A DNA stretch of 64,000 nt from Hemileia vastatrix (GCA_030280995.1 JASXTE010000002.1:2778001-2842000); one strand, 5' to 3'; shown: positions 22,621-32,932, counted from the first letter of the stretch. A program made the numbers and translations. Notes: generated from the sequence alone by a model not told the origin.

Positions 22621-23900
22621 TCAAGTTGAAGGTGGAGCGGCAAAGTATAAGAAGGTAGCGCAGAAGATTAGGCCTGTGGGTTTGAATCTGCCCTTGAAGA
22701 GACCTCCTTTGTTAAGAGATCCGTACTGTACTCCTTTGGTGAAGAATCCTCCAGAATTTGTAGAGACGGCTAGGGTGACTGTGGAAAGGTTGAAAGTTGT
22801 TAATTTTGGTCCTGATGGGTGGTTGTCTGAAGAAGAAAATAAGTTGTTGTTGCACGTTATTGTGCTAAGTGAAAAGGCTGTGGCTTTTGTTGAGGTGGAA
22901 AGGGGTGTGTTGAAGCACACTTATGGGGAACCTTACTTGATTCCTGTGGTTTGTCATGAACCTTGGCAAATCAAACCTATTCCAATTCCAGCTGCTATCA
23001 GATAGGATTTTGTGGAGATTGTTAGGGAAAGAGTCAGAACTGGGTTATATGAACAATCGACATCCAGCTACTCAAGTCCAGTTTTCTGTGTAAAGAAGCA
23101 GAATGGAAAGTTGAGGGTGGTCCATGATCTTAGAGCCTTGAACAGAGTCACTATCAAGGAAGCTGGTATTCCACCAAGTAAAGAGGATTTTGTTGAAGCT
23201 TTTTCTGGAAGGGTGTGTTATGGTTTGGGTGATATTATGGGTGGTTATGATGAAAGGGAACTTCACACCAATTCACAGCCACTTACAACATTTGAGACTC
23301 CTCTGGGAAGATTTCAGCTCACTAGGCTGCCTCATGGAGAAACTAATTCAGTAGCAGTATATCAAGAACAAATGGTTGGATTTTCCAGAATTAGGTTCCC
23401 ACTCATGCTGGTATTTTTATTTATGAAGGTGGAATCAAAGGAGCATCCACTTAATATGGGAATAAGGTGCTGAAGGAGAATTGATGTATAAGGAGGTTTG
23501 TTTGGGAGTATTCAATTACTCTAGAAAGAGTATTGTTTAGGATTGAAGAGGCTGGGTTGACCATTTCTGGGTCAAAATTATGTTGTTTTGTTCCTGCTCT
23601 GGAAATTCTGGGTCATTTGGTGTATAAAGAGGGAAGGATTATGGCAAAGAAAAAAGCTAAATAAATTCAGTCATGGTCAAGGCCTAAAAATACTACTGAA
23701 CTCATGGGATTTTTGGGGGTTTGTGTGTTTCTCAGAATTTTTATTAAAGATTTTTCTTTTTTGGCTTCACTTTTGAGGAAGTTTACCAGGAAAGATGCAG
23801 AGTAGGTATGGACTGAGGAGTGTGAAGAGGCTTTTCTGAAGTTGAAGAGAGTGGTAGGTAAAGATATTATTCTTCACAAGTTGGATTATGGTGTGGGAGC
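22621..23900 (+). pseudogene. Reverse transcriptase of element D
   Basis: A conserved pre-RT block contains VNFGPDGWLSEEENKLLLHV. The RT core follows, with SSYSSPVFCVKKQNGKLRVV, DLRALNRVT, FETPLGRFQLTRLPHG, and at 23416-23430 FIYEG where element E has FIDDG. Both catalytic Asp are replaced, so this RT is dead independently of its stops. A stop at about 23003 and a frameshift near 23400 also break it. The following TISGSKLCCFVPALEILGHL matches the E element. Confidence 0.87.
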
Positions 23901-24710
23901 TGGGAAAGCTTATCTGGCAGTAAACTCATGTTATATTGCTGCAGGTGCTGTTTGTCTCAGGAAGATAAAACTGGGAGGGTTAGACCAGTAAGGTATGAGT
24001 CCGTGGTATTTAATGAGATTGGATCTAGATATTCTCAACCTAAGTTGGAATTGTGTAGGGTAGAAAAAGCTTTGAAGAAGTTGAAAACTGTTTTTTGGGG
24101 GTAGCATTTTGAGCTGCAGGTGGATGCAAAATCTCTGGTTCAAATGATCAATACACCTAGTTCTCCAAATGCTTCAATGACTAGGTGGGTGGCATTTATT
24201 CAGCATTTTTCTTTTGACCTGGTACACAAACCTGGAAAAAATTTTATGATGCCAGATGGATTATCAAGGAGACCAACCACAGATGAAGATTCAGACTCTG
24301 AAGAATTTGATGCAGATGTCCCAGTGGTTAGATCCAGCACAAAGGGTGCTGAAGATTTTTCTCTCCCCCCCATGAGGCTAAACTAGATGATTGTTCTCTC
24401 CTTCACAAGAGTTTAAACTGCCTGGTTCTGATCTTGATTCTGGTGATCAGGATGTTTTTCTTATAAAGATGGGGCTTTCAATTGGGATGGATCAAAATTA
24501 GATAATGGTTTTTCTGTTAGTGAGCTGGATTCTCTTAAGATTCAGTGAAAGAAAAAGGATGTACTAAACTTTAGGGATTGGTTTCCTGGTTGGGCTGGTC
24601 ATGTTGCTCAAGTGGACACTGGAGATTTTAATGACAGGGTTGTACTCTTGGATGTTATTTTATTTGATTTTTAAAATGAGACCCGGGGTCAGACTTAGTT
24701 TTATTTTATT
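23901..24710 (+). pseudogene. RNase H of element D
   Basis: Remnants include SRYSQPKLELCRVEKALKK-like sequence and 24120-24386 with LVQMINTPSSPNASMTRWVA, KPGKNFMMPDGLSRRP and an acidic tail. This is the RNase H C-terminus and linker of the D/E clade; compare 41496-41945. From 24390 to 24710 only short frames remain. Confidence 0.75.
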
Positions 24711-25954
24711 ATGGTTGAATATTTGTTAACCTTGGAGAGGCCAGATAATTTTGATGATGATACTTGGGTGGCAATCAAGAAGAAGAGTCCTGGATTCTAT
24801 GTGTCAGGAAGTAGGTTGATGAGGAAGAGACATCCAAATCATCAAGTAGTGGTGACTCAGAAGAAGGGTCAAGAGTTGGTGTTGAAGTCTTTGCATGAAC
24901 ACCTTGGTCATAGAGGCTTTGGGGAGACTCATATAAGAGTAGAAGATAGATTTTGGTGGCCAGGTATGAAGTTGGCTGTTCAGGGTTGGGTTAAATCTTG
25001 TGAAGAATGTCAAAGAAGAAGTCACTTGAAACCTAAAGAGTTTCACTGTGATACTGGTGAATCAACTTTGTTTTAAATAGTAGGTTTGGATGCCTTCCAT
25101 ACTAAAGAGGGAAGGTATAAATACTTGATTGTTTCCAGGGATGATTTTTCTGGTTTGGTTGAGGAAGTCCCTCTGGTTAATTTGACTTCCAAAAATGTGG
25201 CAGAATTTTTGAATAAGGAATGGGTGTTTAGGTATGGGTTGATGAAGTTGGTGACTGTTGATGGTGGGTGAGAGTTTGAAGCTGAATTTAAAGAAGCTGT
25301 GGAAATTATTGGTTCTAAAGTTATAGTGGCTACAACTTATTATCCTGAAGCTGAAGTTATGGTTGAAAGAGGCCATCAAGCTATCAAGAATGCTTTGGTG
25401 AAGATGTGTGGAGATAGTGCTGAAAAGTGGAGGAATTATTTAAATTTGGTGCTATTTGCTGATAGGGTCACTATGAAAAGGACAACTGGTTATTAACCTT
25501 ATGAATTAATGTTTGGGAAGAAAGCTGTTCTACCAGTGGATTCGGAAGTTGTCTCTTAACTTGGAATTTATTGGGATGATGTGTGCTCAACAGAAGATTT
25601 TCTCTGTGCCAGGATGCAACAGTTGGAATGTAGAGAGGAATGTCAAGAGAAGGCATACTCTATAATGATGCAGATAAGAAATCAATTAGTCAGATACTGG
25701 GAAAAGAAGTTGGCTCATAGACTCAGGAATCCCTTGAAACCCGGTTGCTTGGTTTTGGTCTATAACAGAAGCTTGGAGAGTCAGTGGGGGAAAATGTTTG
25801 CTGACAGATGGAATGGACCTTATAGAGTCAGATATTAGGTTTCTGGAGGTTCTTATGTTTTGGAGGAGTTTGATGGTGCAGTCTTAAAGAAGAGAGTGGC
25901 TTCTCATCAGGTGAAGAGATTATACCCAAGAGGCAATAGAAGTGAGGAAGATTG
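24711..25954 (+). pseudogene. Integrase of element D
   Basis: The zinc-binding part shows HEHLGHRGFGETH, then WWPGMKLAVQGWVKSCEECQ (HHCC). The catalytic core has LDAFHTKEG (first Asp), LVTVDGG and then a stop where E reads TEF (second Asp present), and YYPEAEVMVERGHQAIKNA (Glu). The C-terminal part LVYNRSLESQWGKMFADRW and GGSYVLEEFDGA-like sequence ends near 25954. The same modules stand in order at 39915-41061 in element E. At least four stops. Confidence 0.87.
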
Positions 25955-26092
25955 ACTCCAGGATAAGGATAAACCATTGACCATTCTTTAAATTTTGGAT
26001 TTTGGTGATTCTGTGCATCTGTTTTGTTGAGAGCTTTTGTTTTTTTTGTTAGAATGTACCCATGGGTGGGGCTTCTAGATTTGATCTTGGAA

Positions 26093-26140
26093 AGTGTAGG
26101 GGTAACTGATGAGCTGGCTGCTCTGTAGAATGGTTACCCC
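26093..26140. repeat. Hairpin direct repeat, copy 1
   Basis: GGGGTAACTGATGAGCTGGC continues to GGTTACCCC. The ends pair (GGGGTAAC with GTTACCCC), and an inner GAGC...GCTC can pair too. An almost identical copy lies at 28911-28957, on the other side of antisense gene 2. Confidence 0.8.
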
Positions 26141-26520
26141 ATAATGTCTGTTTCAAGTTTCTGTTTGTCCTATTTGAATCCTAGTTCTGGTTTTTGCTAT
26201 CCAGGTTTCAAGTCCACTATGAATTTAAACTGGCTTACTGGCTTGGGACTGGCTTCTTTGATCTATTGGATTTGTGGTGGATCACTGGTGGTCTCCCATC
26301 ATTTTTACATATTGGGGGGAACCCACCCAGTGATCATTTACTTGGACTGGACTTTCTATGGAGCCAGACTTTTTCTTTTTCTTTCTTTGATTTTTGTGTC
26401 TATGGTTGTGTTAGATAGAAGTTTATGATTATTTTATTTTTTCTCTTTTTTCCTTTTAATTTTTATGGTGGTTATTAGGATGTAAAGAGGAGAAAAATTA
26501 CAAACTATATTATATGGTCT

Positions 26521-26860
26521 CACTACATCAGGGTCACCTGGATGTGGGAAAGCATTGGTGGAAAAAGGCTCATCAATTTGGCAGGCAATGCTTTTTAATT
26601 TTTTATCCTTATCTAATTTTATTATTATCTACTTTAATTTCTATTCATTTCATCTTATCTTTATTCATATTATTTTTCTAAATTTATTTTTCATCTCAAT
26701 TCATTTAAAAATTATTTAATGGTGTATCCACATCAAGGTGCACTTGGATGTGGGTAAGGTATCAGGGGATCATCTCATCAATTGGCTGGGGGATACCATT
26801 TGTAATTATTATTTAGTTAATCTTATTATTGTTCATTTCATTTTGATTTCACAGCTCTCA
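26521..26860. repeat. Imperfect tandem duplication
   Basis: Two units of about 200 and 140 bp, each opening with ACATCAGGGT- or ACATCAAGGT-like sequence and GGATGTGGG, then CATCAATT and a T-rich tail with TTCATTTC. Both are non-coding. Confidence 0.65.
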
Positions 26861-27279
26861 TATTGTTTGGGCAATTTTGTTTAATTATTTTCAAGTTTTT
26901 TTAGTATGTTAGTAGTTTAAGTAAAAATAAAAATAATACAAATTTATATATATATATCTGCTAATTACTATTGTTCTATCTTTTTAGTGATTTATTAATT
27001 TCTTTTTTTTATTTAATATCTTGAAGAAGAAGCCTCCAGTGGTTGGTTTGGATTACGGTGGCATTTTTTCTTTTTAATGGGATTGAAGGAAGAACTGTGT
27101 TCCTTGTGGTGTAAGTGTCTTGAAAGAGTATATGAATTGTAATGGTCAGGAACCGGATTGCAAGGTAATTTTTAGGTAGAAGTAGAAGAGGCTTGGAAAG
27201 AGTGTTGGAAGGTGTGCTTAATTATTCTAGATATCTTCCAGTGGTCATCCAGAAGTTGTTTCCTCAGATTATTCTACAA

Positions 27280-28678
27280 TTAATTCAATGGCCCATGAAG
27301 AGCAAAAACCTTAAGCATGTTTGAACACATCATACTTAGGTGTTGCTTCATATTGGTGTATTCCAGTGTTAATGTGGTTTCTAGAGGTTGGCCAACCCCA
27401 ATAGCAGTTTCAGGAGGCGGGGTTCCAACTAAACAGAAGAATTGGATCATTAATTGTTATCTGTTGAAGAAATTGGATTTATTAATTTGGTACTTACAGA
27501 TTGGAAGCTCATCAAATTTGTAAGTGGCCAGAATCTCAACTGTTGAAGGATTTTGAATGGATATAGTAGGAGGATCAAACAGATGGAGGTATGTATTTTT
27601 ATGGTCATCCTCTAGATGGTGTTGAGAATATGAACAAAAAGGAGGACGTTCCTGGGGCCTGGTTGGAGCAGCAGGTCTGCTGTTGTTGTTTTTGATATTG
27701 TTGCTTGGATCAGTTTGGTTGGTTACTGGTGGTGGAGTACCAGCTTGGTTGTAGGATGGTTCAGGAGAAGGTGACCTGAAAGCTGATTGGAATCTTCTGG
27801 ATGAAGATCTGGAAGAAATTGAGCTGTCAGATGAGTAATTGGATGTCAGAGGAGAGGTGTAGTTAACTCTTCTTTTTTGAGAGGGAGATTTGTGTCTGGG
27901 AGAAGTGTTTGATGCTCTCTTGTCTTCTTGACGTTCTCTGGCAGGTCTTCTAGAAGTTTTGGAATTTTTGGCATTTTTTGATGAAGAAATTGTTGTGCGC
28001 ATTGCTCTGGGAGAGCTAGGAGGTTGTTGTATGGAGTCGTTTGTGTTTACTGGTGTGATGTGACTGTTTTCTAATTGAATTTGGAGGTTTGGAGCCTGAT
28101 TTTTGCTTCCCAGTGAGGTGGGCGGGCCACCTGGAGCTGTCTAGCAGCCTGGGAGCTGGTTTGAAGCTGTTTTAGCTGAGTTTGCAGAGACAAATGCGGT
28201 TTCTTGAGATGATAAAGCAGGTATTTTGAAGACAGTTCTGGAGACAGAGCAGTGTGATCTTCTGGATGGAGCTGAAGATAGAGAAGAGGAAGCAGGACCT
28301 AGCTCTGGGGATTTAGTAGGAGATATAGAGATGTATTTTTGTGAAGGTGAAGGTGGTGGTATAGTATAATTGGGGTCTCTGTCAAATTTTTTCTTTTTTG
28401 GAGTTTCAAGAATCACAGGCTCGGTTGTAGAGTTTGGCTTCAAGATTTAGAAGACAAAAAGTGAAAGGTCTGCACATGTGGATGAAATGTTTGCAAGCAT
28501 AGTCCTTGGTTGAAGTGAGACAAGGAAGGTCTGATGGGTCAAAATCTAAAAATCCGGCTATTATCTTTGATAGGACAACAATGAAGAGAAAAGAGATAAA
28601 AGAAAAATTTTTATCAGTGATGGGTAGATGATGAAGAGAAAGTGGAAGCTCATTAGGGGGGTGCGGAGTATTTTGCAT
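27280..28678 (-). pseudogene. Antisense gene 2 of element D (spliced)
   Basis: A gene on the strand opposite to pol. From ATG 28678 an N-terminal segment contains PCLTSTKDYACKHFIHMC and RPFTF. A frame from 28443 to 27498 follows, rich in Ser, Pro and Arg (SPSPEPSYNQAGTPPP), with a single TAG at 28141-28143. A 69-nt intron at 27429-27497 (GTAAGTACC ... CTGTTTAG) joins in frame to a 49-codon last exon ending TAA at 27280. The join is phase 1, as in element E (38957-39017). How the 28678 frame joins the 28443 frame is unclear; a splice or shift is needed. No known domain is recognised. Length, composition and Cys cluster suggest a regulatory or nucleic-acid-binding protein, but that is only inference. 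Confidence 0.65.
27429..27497 (-). other. Intron in antisense gene 2 of element D
   Basis: Donor CT/GTAAGTACC and acceptor TTCTGTTTAG/TT on the minus strand, 69 nt. Without splicing the frame stops inside this stretch. With splicing it continues for 49 codons, split after the first base of a codon. Confidence 0.7.
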
Positions 28679-28712
28679 GGAATAGGCTCTTTCCTTTTAT
28701 GAAAAGTGTGGA

Positions 28713-29150
28713 AAGTCCATCAAGAATTTAAATTTAATACTGGTCAGTCCATCAAGACTTAAAACTGAAAAATGGTTTAGTACCCCAAGAGTATAAACTG
28801 AAGATGGTTTGATGGTTGAGTCCTTCAGGACTATAAACTGATAATGTGGTGTTGGTGTAATTCTGGCACAGGGTATCCAAAGGGGGAATCTATTAATTTA
28901 TTTAAGGCAAGTGTGGGGTAACTGATGAGCTGGCTGCTCTGTAGAACAGTTACCCCCGAATGTTAGTATATATTTTTGGCCCTTATTGGTTTGATCTCTG
29001 GTTCTTTTTTTATGATTTAAGTTTTGAGTCTTCCAAGACTATAAACTGAGGGTTTTTAGTCCCCAAGACTATAAAATAAGGGATGTCAGTCCCTTAAGAC
29101 TTAAAACTGAGGATGAGTCCTTCAAGACTTTAAACTGAGGAATTTTTTGA
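28713..29150. repeat. Eight mini-palindromic repeats upstream of antisense gene 2
   Basis: A unit near AGTCCTTCAAGACTATAAAC recurs about eight times. The first half is itself an inverted repeat (AGTCC...GGACT or AGTC...GACT), and TATAAACTGA follows. The second hairpin repeat (28911-28957) interrupts the array. It lies just upstream of the gene-2 ATG and may be its control region. Confidence 0.75.
28911..28957. repeat. Hairpin direct repeat, copy 2
   Basis: Matches 26093-26140 except for a few bases. Here the outer arms pair over ten bases (GGGGTAACTG with CAGTTACCCC), better than in copy 1. Confidence 0.8.
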
Positions 29151-29151
29151 T

Positions 29152-29494
29152 GGTTTTCTACATTCAGAAAGTCTGGAAAGTGGTCAAATTTTTTATTTTT
29201 TAGTCAAGAATTTCAGGCAAGAATCAATTACAGAAGAGAATCAAGAGATGAAAGAAAGTGTTGAGAATTAGTGTTGAACTGGTGGATGGGGTGTCTTCTT
29301 TTCTCAATTTCCTGCGGATCTTTAGCAGGAGTGAATTGGAAATAGTTTAGAATGAGTTTTTTTTGTTGAGAAGAGTATTGTTTTAATTTTTACTTGATGG
29401 TGGAAAATTGATTGTGTGGTGGTGTTTCAATGGTTCCCACGTTGTCATCATCACTGTCTGGATGGGAATGAACTGGTACTTCATCAGCTTAAAT
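29152..29494 (-). other. Region between the two antisense genes of D
   Basis: On the minus strand it holds the acidic possible exon (about 29408-29480) and a frame with AKDPQEIEKRRHPIHQF near 29260-29330. These may be later exons of antisense gene 1, but joins could not be fixed. Otherwise there is no feature. Confidence 0.35.
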
Positions 29495-29851
29495 TTAATT
29501 GTGGAGAAGTATAAGTTTTACCATCAGAAGACCGGGTTTGGTAGAGCTAGTGGTGGTAGTGGTGTTGGCACTCTTTTTGGAAGGGTTTAACTTCTTGATA
29601 AATATTGGTATCAAGATTGAAGGACTAGATCTTTTGGCTTTTCTGGAAGAAGGACCAAGTTGAGGGGTAGGTGAATCTTTTGCAGATGATAATGGACCAG
29701 GTCTGGAGCAAGATTTCTTTCTGGAATAGCAGGCATCACAAGCAGTTCTGTATGGATGAATTGGTGGTGTTATTATGCAGATGAGGTTATGTTCAATACT
29801 GTATTGACAGGGACCCCTTTCAGAGATTGATTTTGAAAAATGTGTGAACAT
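29495..29851 (-). pseudogene. Antisense gene 1 of element D, first exon
   Basis: Minus-strand frame from ATG 29851, which begins 50 bp inside the 3' LTR boundary. It contains ACDACYSRKKSC, a CX2CX6C motif with basic residues like the first half of a fungal Zn2Cys6 cluster, then a basic Ser/Pro-rich tract and a Thr run. The second Cys triplet of a true Zn2Cys6 domain is not present. The frame ends near 29495. A donor-like ATGGTAAAAC lies at 29515-29525, and an acidic HPDSDDDNVG stretch follows on the same strand near 29430-29480, possibly a second exon. The counterpart in E is 36955-38000. Confidence 0.5.
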
Positions 29852-29899
29852 GGTGGTTTTGGTGAAGGAGAATTTGGAAATTCTCAATTGGAGTGACGA

Positions 29900-30986
29900 T
29901 GTGGTCTTCCAAAATTGGCAGAGACCTTTTTTGGGCTATTTGGCGCTTTTTTGGTATTTCTTTATTGACATTGGTGGAAGAGTCGGGTGTTTTTCTAGTT
30001 TTATTAAGTGAATATTGGGACTATGGGTGTGAAATTACTACCATTTGATAGCCCCGGTTCCTCTCTATATTTTATGTCTTGATAAAATTTTTCATATTAT
30101 AAGTTTTAAGGGGTCATTTTCTCATTTTACATTTATAAAAGATAGCTGTTTAATTCTGTTTTTCGTGTTTTACAAGCTAACCTTAAGTCTTAGGGCTAAG
30201 TGCTTAGTACCATTAAGTAGAGCTAATTTTTCTCGATATTTTATGTTACAATGTTGTCATAGCTTAATTTTGTGTTTTAAGGGTTTTAGTACTCATGGTG
30301 GATTTTTCTAAGTATTTTGGGCTGTATTAGAGGTTTTTGGAGGTTTTATGGCTTCAGGGAGGTCTGGCCGCTTCTAGGCAGGAGGCCTTCCTGCCTCGGT
30401 TATAGAAGGTTGGGAAGCATTTCTAGAGTGTTTTTGTTCAATTTGGCTGTCAAAAGTGCCAAATTTGTTGCTGTGCATGGATTTTTTAGATGGTGGTCTG
30501 TGTGCACATACTGAATAAGACAGTTTGGGGAAACTTTAATTATCATACAACCATCCTGAGGTGATATCATTGTTTCTCACTCAGTTTACACTGTTTTTTG
30601 GCAAGAATTGGCTGTGTTTGTTGCAAGGTTAGTTCTTCATTTAGCTCAACTTTGGAAACTGATTTCTCTGATGTAGCTTTGCAACCTGCATCAAGTATTA
30701 TTGGTGTTGTCTGTGCAACAAGTGCACAGTGTTTTGTGTTTCTGATGTGAATCTTTCTGCATTTCAGATTTCTGGCTCTTTGTTTCTCAGTGGTCTCCTA
30801 CTGGCTACTGTCTTGACTTGTAAAGCAGTGAAGAAGTGTGTTGGAAGGGGTATAGTAACAGTCTCTAATTTGCTGTAGCAAATAAATCTCACCTGGTATT
30901 TTCTCAAAGGGACAGGGGTTTTATCCCCAGTTTTACTCCAACTCCCTTGGTCAAGGCCTATAGCTAGTACTATAGGATTGTCTACA
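29900..30986 (+). repeat. 3' LTR of element D
   Basis: 1087 bp, TGTGGTCTTCC to TTGTCTACA, matching 18164-19249 along its whole length. No clear polypurine run stands before it; the preceding 15 bases are mixed. Element H integrase sequence follows directly. Confidence 0.88.
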
Positions 30987-31911
30987 GCAATTTTATCTAA
31001 GGAGGTATTGGTAAGGAAAAGATTGGAGTAGTATCACCTGGAAGGGGGAGCCCTTTATTGGAATGGGAAGATAGTGGTGCCAAATGATGAGGGTTCAAAA
31101 GGCAGGTGGTCAAATAAAGGCATTATTACCCAATGGCAGGACACCCAAGACCACCAAAGACTCTGGAGTTTTTGAATTGTAAATTTTACTGGAAGTCCAT
31201 GAAGGCATACATCCATAGCTATGTTGTGGTGTGACTCTTGCCAGAGGAAAAAGGTTAGTCGAAAAAAACATCATTGATGCCACTAGCATTTCCAAGAAGC
31301 CATGGAAGGAGCTCTCCTATGATCTTATAGTGGAATTAACCAAGTCTCAACGAAAGAGTTCTATCCTCACGTTAGTTGACTTCTGCACTAAGATGGCACA
31401 CTTTGTCCCCACCCCTACCAAGGTTACATTTGTGGGTATTGCAGACTTAATGGTGGTGCGTTTCTTTAAATTACATGGATTTCCTGAAAGAATAGTATCA
31501 AATAGGGGAGCTACCTTTAACTCTAATCAGGTAAAAGAAATTTTTGAGCAACTGAAAAGTGAGCCCATCTTGTCAACAGAATGGCATCCACAGACTGACG
31601 GGTAATCTGAGATAGTGAATAAGGCAATTGAACAACATTTGTGCCATTTCATTAACTATCAGAAAGATTATTGGGTGCAGCTGTTACCACTTTCTGAACT
31701 CTCATAAAATAACTTGAAACATGCTGAAACAGGTATTTTAACCTTTCAAACCAACTATGGATATCACCCAACATTCTCAATTGGTACCCCATCCATATTA
31801 CAAGCCCCAGAAGTGGAAGAGAGGATTCAAAGAATATTAAGTATACATTGTGGTAGTCAAAAGTTTAGTATGGAACTTAAGGTTATTAAAAATGGATCTT
31901 TTGGGAATGAT
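30987..31911 (+). pseudogene. Integrase of element H
   Basis: Continues H after element D. There is a LYWNGKIVVPND linker, a decayed zinc-binding part (GHPRPPKTLEFLNCKFYW then CDSCQRKK), and then 31231-31605 with SYDLIVELTKSQ (first Asp), a region GFPERIVSNRGATFN in which the second Asp is Asn (SNRG for SDRG), and TEWHPQTDG before a stop. The frame goes on past SEIVNKAIEQ (Glu) to about 31905. Element I cuts it off. Confidence 0.87.
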
Positions 31912-32928
31912 TGTTGATATTGGAAAGGAAAATCTAATTTTAAAATGGTTATATTAAATAAATTAAGTATTAAAAAATGGTTAAAAAGGGTTAATTTTAA
32001 GGGTTAAGATTTAAGAAATAATTACTGGCACTAAATGCAGGTATAGGTTTAAAAGTGCTTGGAAATTAAATTAAGGAGTCTGAAGAACCATTGGGAATTA
32101 TCATGGAATTTTTACTAGTTTTCTACTATTTTTAATAATTTTATAAATTATTTTTAATTATTTTTGATTTTTTATAATTTGCTTAACTTTAATAATTTTT
32201 ACTGGGTGAATTGGGCTGCGCAGGCTACAAAAATTATAATGGAATAGACTGGAGAAGTAGTTTTATCATTTATAATTTTACCAAATTTTTTATTAATATT
32301 TTAAAGGTTCTAATGGAGTCCATAAGTCTGTATAAGCTCTGGAATGCTCCAGTTAGGGAAAATAGGGCATGTGACATACTATGCATATAAAGCCTGTAGA
32401 CTCAAAATTAGAGAACATCTAGCAGCTTGTATCTTAAAAATCATCATACAACAACCAAAAACAACATCACATATTTAATAATCATTAATTCTTTTTCATA
32501 TAAAATTATTAAAATTCTAATACCTTTATAAATATAACACTTTTACATAACAATATATTAAATTCATTCATCATCATTAATATTAACTTATACGGTACCA
32601 TTTTAAAGGTCTCATCATTAAGGATCAGATTTTATCAACTAAATCTCATAAAAATAAAATCTTCATAAAAATATATTATTCAATCATTTATATAAATTTT
32701 CTAAATGCAGCTTCACTTTTGTGTTTTTAAACCTCATTATAAAGAACATTGATTCTACGTATCAAAACCACTAACAAAAATAGTTTATTGGTTATTTCTT
32801 ATCAAGTAGAGGCTACAGCTTAGATAATTATGAGCTCTTTATTTACTTAAAGGGACAGGGTTTTCTTTGGTTTATTCAACTCCCTTGGATTCTGCTTACA
32901 GCAAAGAAACTGTAAGAGTCTTTCTACA
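31912..32928 (+). repeat. 5' LTR of element I
   Basis: 1017 bp from TGTTGATATTGG to TTTCTACA. It sits between H integrase and a primer-binding site. Its last 100 bases (AAGGGACAGGG...CAACTCCCTTGG) resemble the end of family C LTRs, while the rest differs. Element I is therefore a cousin of family C. Confidence 0.8.
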
Positions 32929-32932
32929 TTGG

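Larger units (their letters stand above)
25955..27279. other. Convergent intergenic region of element D
   Basis: Between the pol end and the end of antisense gene 2. It holds the first copy of a 47-base hairpin repeat (26093-26140) and, at about 26521-26860, two imperfect tandem units with ACATCA...GGATGTGGG and CATCAATT. Frames at 26144-26428 are not supported by any motif. Confidence 0.6.
18164..30986 (+). mobile_element. Element D: Ty3/Gypsy family C with antisense genes
   Basis: 12.8 kb with LTRs of 1086 and 1087 bp, a primer-binding site, gag, protease, RT, RNase H and integrase on the plus strand to about 25954. A 3.9 kb block before the 3' LTR codes on the minus strand. D splits element H between RNase H and integrase. 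The flanks (GTGC left, GCAA right) do not match, unlike the ACAG of the solo LTR at 14344, so either one side has changed or the two LTRs come from different insertions. pol contains many stops and the RT catalytic box is lost. Confidence 0.88.
11324..31911 (+). mobile_element. Element H: Tf1/sushi-like Ty3 element, broken by insertions
   Basis: Pieces of one element in correct order on the plus strand: gag start 11378-11463, gag core 12565-13157, zinc knuckle 15424-15641, protease about 15826-15870, RT/RNase H 16521-18163, integrase 30987-31911. Gaps are filled by a family C solo LTR, an LTR-like block with a second solo LTR, and the 12.8 kb element D. Element I ends it on the right. The gag core (LNRHKFPDKQAKIGFAI) and the knuckle context (DPNAMDINAV) are of the Tf1/sushi kind. 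Every domain has stops or shifts. Confidence 0.85.

Noticed and set aside
26144..26428. Membrane protein on the plus strand after D integrase
   Set aside because: Two overlapping hydrophobic frames of similar length in T-rich sequence, no start context, and nothing equivalent in E.
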